From: Thermogutta sp039793925
GTDB taxonomy: Bacteria; Planctomycetota; Planctomycetia; Pirellulales; Thermoguttaceae
Length of the DNA stretch: 64,000 nucleotides
NCBI RefSeq assembly: GCF_039793925.1
Contig: NZ_JBAMME010000294.1
Location: 1 to 64,000 of the forward strand
Direction of reading: 5' to 3'
The translations under genes were made by a program, and so were the position numbers. Positions 62,971 to 64,000 of the stretch are shown here, one piece after another; the stretch's first letter is position 1; each line of letters starts with the position of its first letter. The notes under the pieces were generated by a model. The model saw only the letters and a program-made list of their open reading frames with translations, searched no databases and was not told the DNA's origin.

Positions 62971-64000
62971 ATGGGTGGCGTGAGTGTTTCTGAGGATCGA
63001 TTGGCACCGCTGGCAGAGGGAATCCGCCCCGCGGAGAATTCACGGGAAACCCCAGTAACCCTTATATCGCCTCGACTGGAAGCGGCGTTGTTCCGCAACG
63101 TCCTGTTCTTGACAGCACGGACGCTGGTCAGACAGACCTTAACTCAGGCATGGTTTCGAGTGTGGCTGGTCGTTATTTTGGGTGGTGGACTCTGGCTGGG
63201 GTTGTTGGGGCTTTTTGCGGAGGGATTTCAATTCCTCGAAACCACGATCCCTTACGCCGACCTGGTCGAACAGACGGTGCGGTACGTGTTTGGCACATTC
63301 TTCATGGCTCTCACGATCATGCTGATGATCTCGGGGGCCATCCTGCTGCACGGCGGATTATTTCGCGCTCCAGACACTGCCTTCCTGATGACGCAGCCTG
63401 TGCGCATCGAACGCATCTTCCTGACCAAATTTGCGGAGACCGTCTTACTTAGCAGTTGGGCATTTATCATCCTGTCCACTCCACTTCTTTTGGGGTATGC
63501 CCAAGTCGTGGAAGCGAACTGGCCGTTCTATGTAGCGCTGCTGCCCTATCTTGTGAGTTTTGTCTATATCCCAGCGGCAGGAGGGGCCTTCGTCTGTCTG
63601 CTCCTGGCCCGTTTTATTCCCAAGCTGGGACGGATGCTCGTCGTGGTGGGCATCCTACTGGCGATCCTCGGACTGCTCGCATTCTTTCAGTGGATCAGTT
63701 GGCTTCCACGCAATCAATTTTTGAATGTACAGTGGCTCGAAAGAACTCTTGATAGACTGAGTATCACGCAATTTCGGCTGCTCCCCAGTTGGTGGCTGGC
63801 TACCGGTCTGTTGGCGATGGCGGCCGGCAATTATAGAGACGGTGTGATGTTTTTCCTCCTTATCCTGGCGAACGCACTTTTTCTTCAATGGTGTTGTGTC
63901 CAGTTGGCCGGGAAAATCTACCAGCCCGCCTACCTGGCTTTAGCATCTCGTCTGGAAAAGCGCGCTATCAGACGCCGGAACCTGTTCGACCGAGTGATTC
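62971..64000 (+). CDS. ABC exporter permease (5' part, cut by window end)
   Basis: The frame from the ATG at 62971 (GAGGG 9 bases upstream) stays open to the window end: 343 residues visible. After about 50 polar residues there are at least six hydrophobic segments (VWLVVILGGGLWLGLLGLF, FFMALTIMLMISGAILL, LLSSWAFIILSTPLLLGYA, LLPYLVSFVYIPAAGGAFV, MLVVVGILLAILGLLAFF, WWLATGLLAMAAGN), consistent with the membrane part of a putative ABC exporter. With the ATPase and anchored protein upstream it forms one operon. The substrate is unknown. Confidence 0.75.
   Translation, partial: MGGVSVSEDRLAPLAEGIRPAENSRETPVTLISPRLEAALFRNVLFLTARTLVRQTLTQAWFRVWLVVILGGGLWLGLLGLFAEGFQFLETTIPYADLVEQTVRYVFGTFFMALTIMLMISGAILLHGGLFRAPDTAFLMTQPVRIERIFLTKFAETVLLSSWAFIILSTPLLLGYAQVVEANWPFYVALLPYLVSFVYIPAAGGAFVCLLLARFIPKLGRMLVVVGILLAILGLLAFFQWISWLPRNQFLNVQWLERTLDRLSITQFRLLPSWWLATGLLAMAAGNYRDGVMFFLLILANALFLQWCCVQLAGKIYQPAYLALASRLEKRAIRRRNLFDRVI

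Noticed and set aside
1..64000. tRNA, rRNA, CRISPR array, transposase or phage genes
   Set aside because: None of the diagnostic sequences was found in the gaps between genes.

Overview
The window looks like a chromosomal segment of a planctomycete, probably of the Pirellulales and possibly a thermophile of the Thermogutta/Thermostilla type. This is inferred from gene content: a BBP7-type outer-membrane protein, a DUF2961 protein, Tat-exported enzymes, very long TPR and PQQ-propeller proteins, Gly/Tyr/Pro-rich membrane proteins, moderately high GC, many GTG/TTG starts and loosely packed genes on both strands. I recognise no rRNA, tRNA, CRISPR array, insertion sequence or phage gene.

Layout. 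1-4.9 kb: the end of a proline-rich protein and two single-span proteins with coiled-coil and low-complexity segments, possibly PilN/PilO-like, closed by a clear terminator. 5.3-10 kb: an RND efflux adaptor and permease. 10-16.8 kb: a SorC-type sugar-binding protein without HTH, a cupin, a BBP7 outer-membrane protein, an orphan ParA, a small Cys protein and a membrane-anchored thermonuclease. 16.9-21.6 kb: a divergent pair, a secreted PQQ propeller with a C-terminal helical domain and a Tat-exported L-fucose-isomerase-like protein. 21.9-24.8 kb: an unusual signal peptidase I with zinc-ribbon and large insertions, and the LPS-export ATPase LptB. 24.9-32.1 kb: inositol-phosphate synthase, an aspartate-type aminotransferase, a divergent Nramp-like transporter, a DUF2961 protein and a lipoprotein.

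32.4-36.05 kb is a nitric-oxide module: an Rrf2-type Fe-S regulator behind a near-perfect sigma70 promoter with a palindrome, a hemerythrin-like protein and a quinol-type NO reductase, closed by a terminator. 36.2-42.9 kb: a URO-D-family methyltransferase-like protein, a lipid A acyltransferase, a heptosyltransferase, a core glycosyltransferase and a DcaP-like porin; with LptB these point to a diderm envelope with LPS. 43-49.5 kb: an M16 peptidase, an isochorismatase-like hydrolase, a tetrapyrrole methylase that carries a signal peptide, and DnaB helicase. 49.7-54.1 kb: a 1457-residue TPR protein. 54.3-64 kb: small conserved proteins, including one expressed from a strong distant promoter, DUF309, endonuclease III, dCTP deaminase, a membrane glycosyltransferase, YacG, an SDR oxidoreductase and the start of an ABC transporter operon cut by the window end.

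The observations most worth following up are the exported tetrapyrrole methylase, the elaborated signal peptidase, the NO module with its operator candidates, the transporter lacking Nramp metal motifs, and the roughly 450-base untranslated stretch behind the promoter at 55.5 kb. Starts were often moved from the longest ORF to a codon with a Shine-Dalgarno sequence (SD); these choices are stated per entry.
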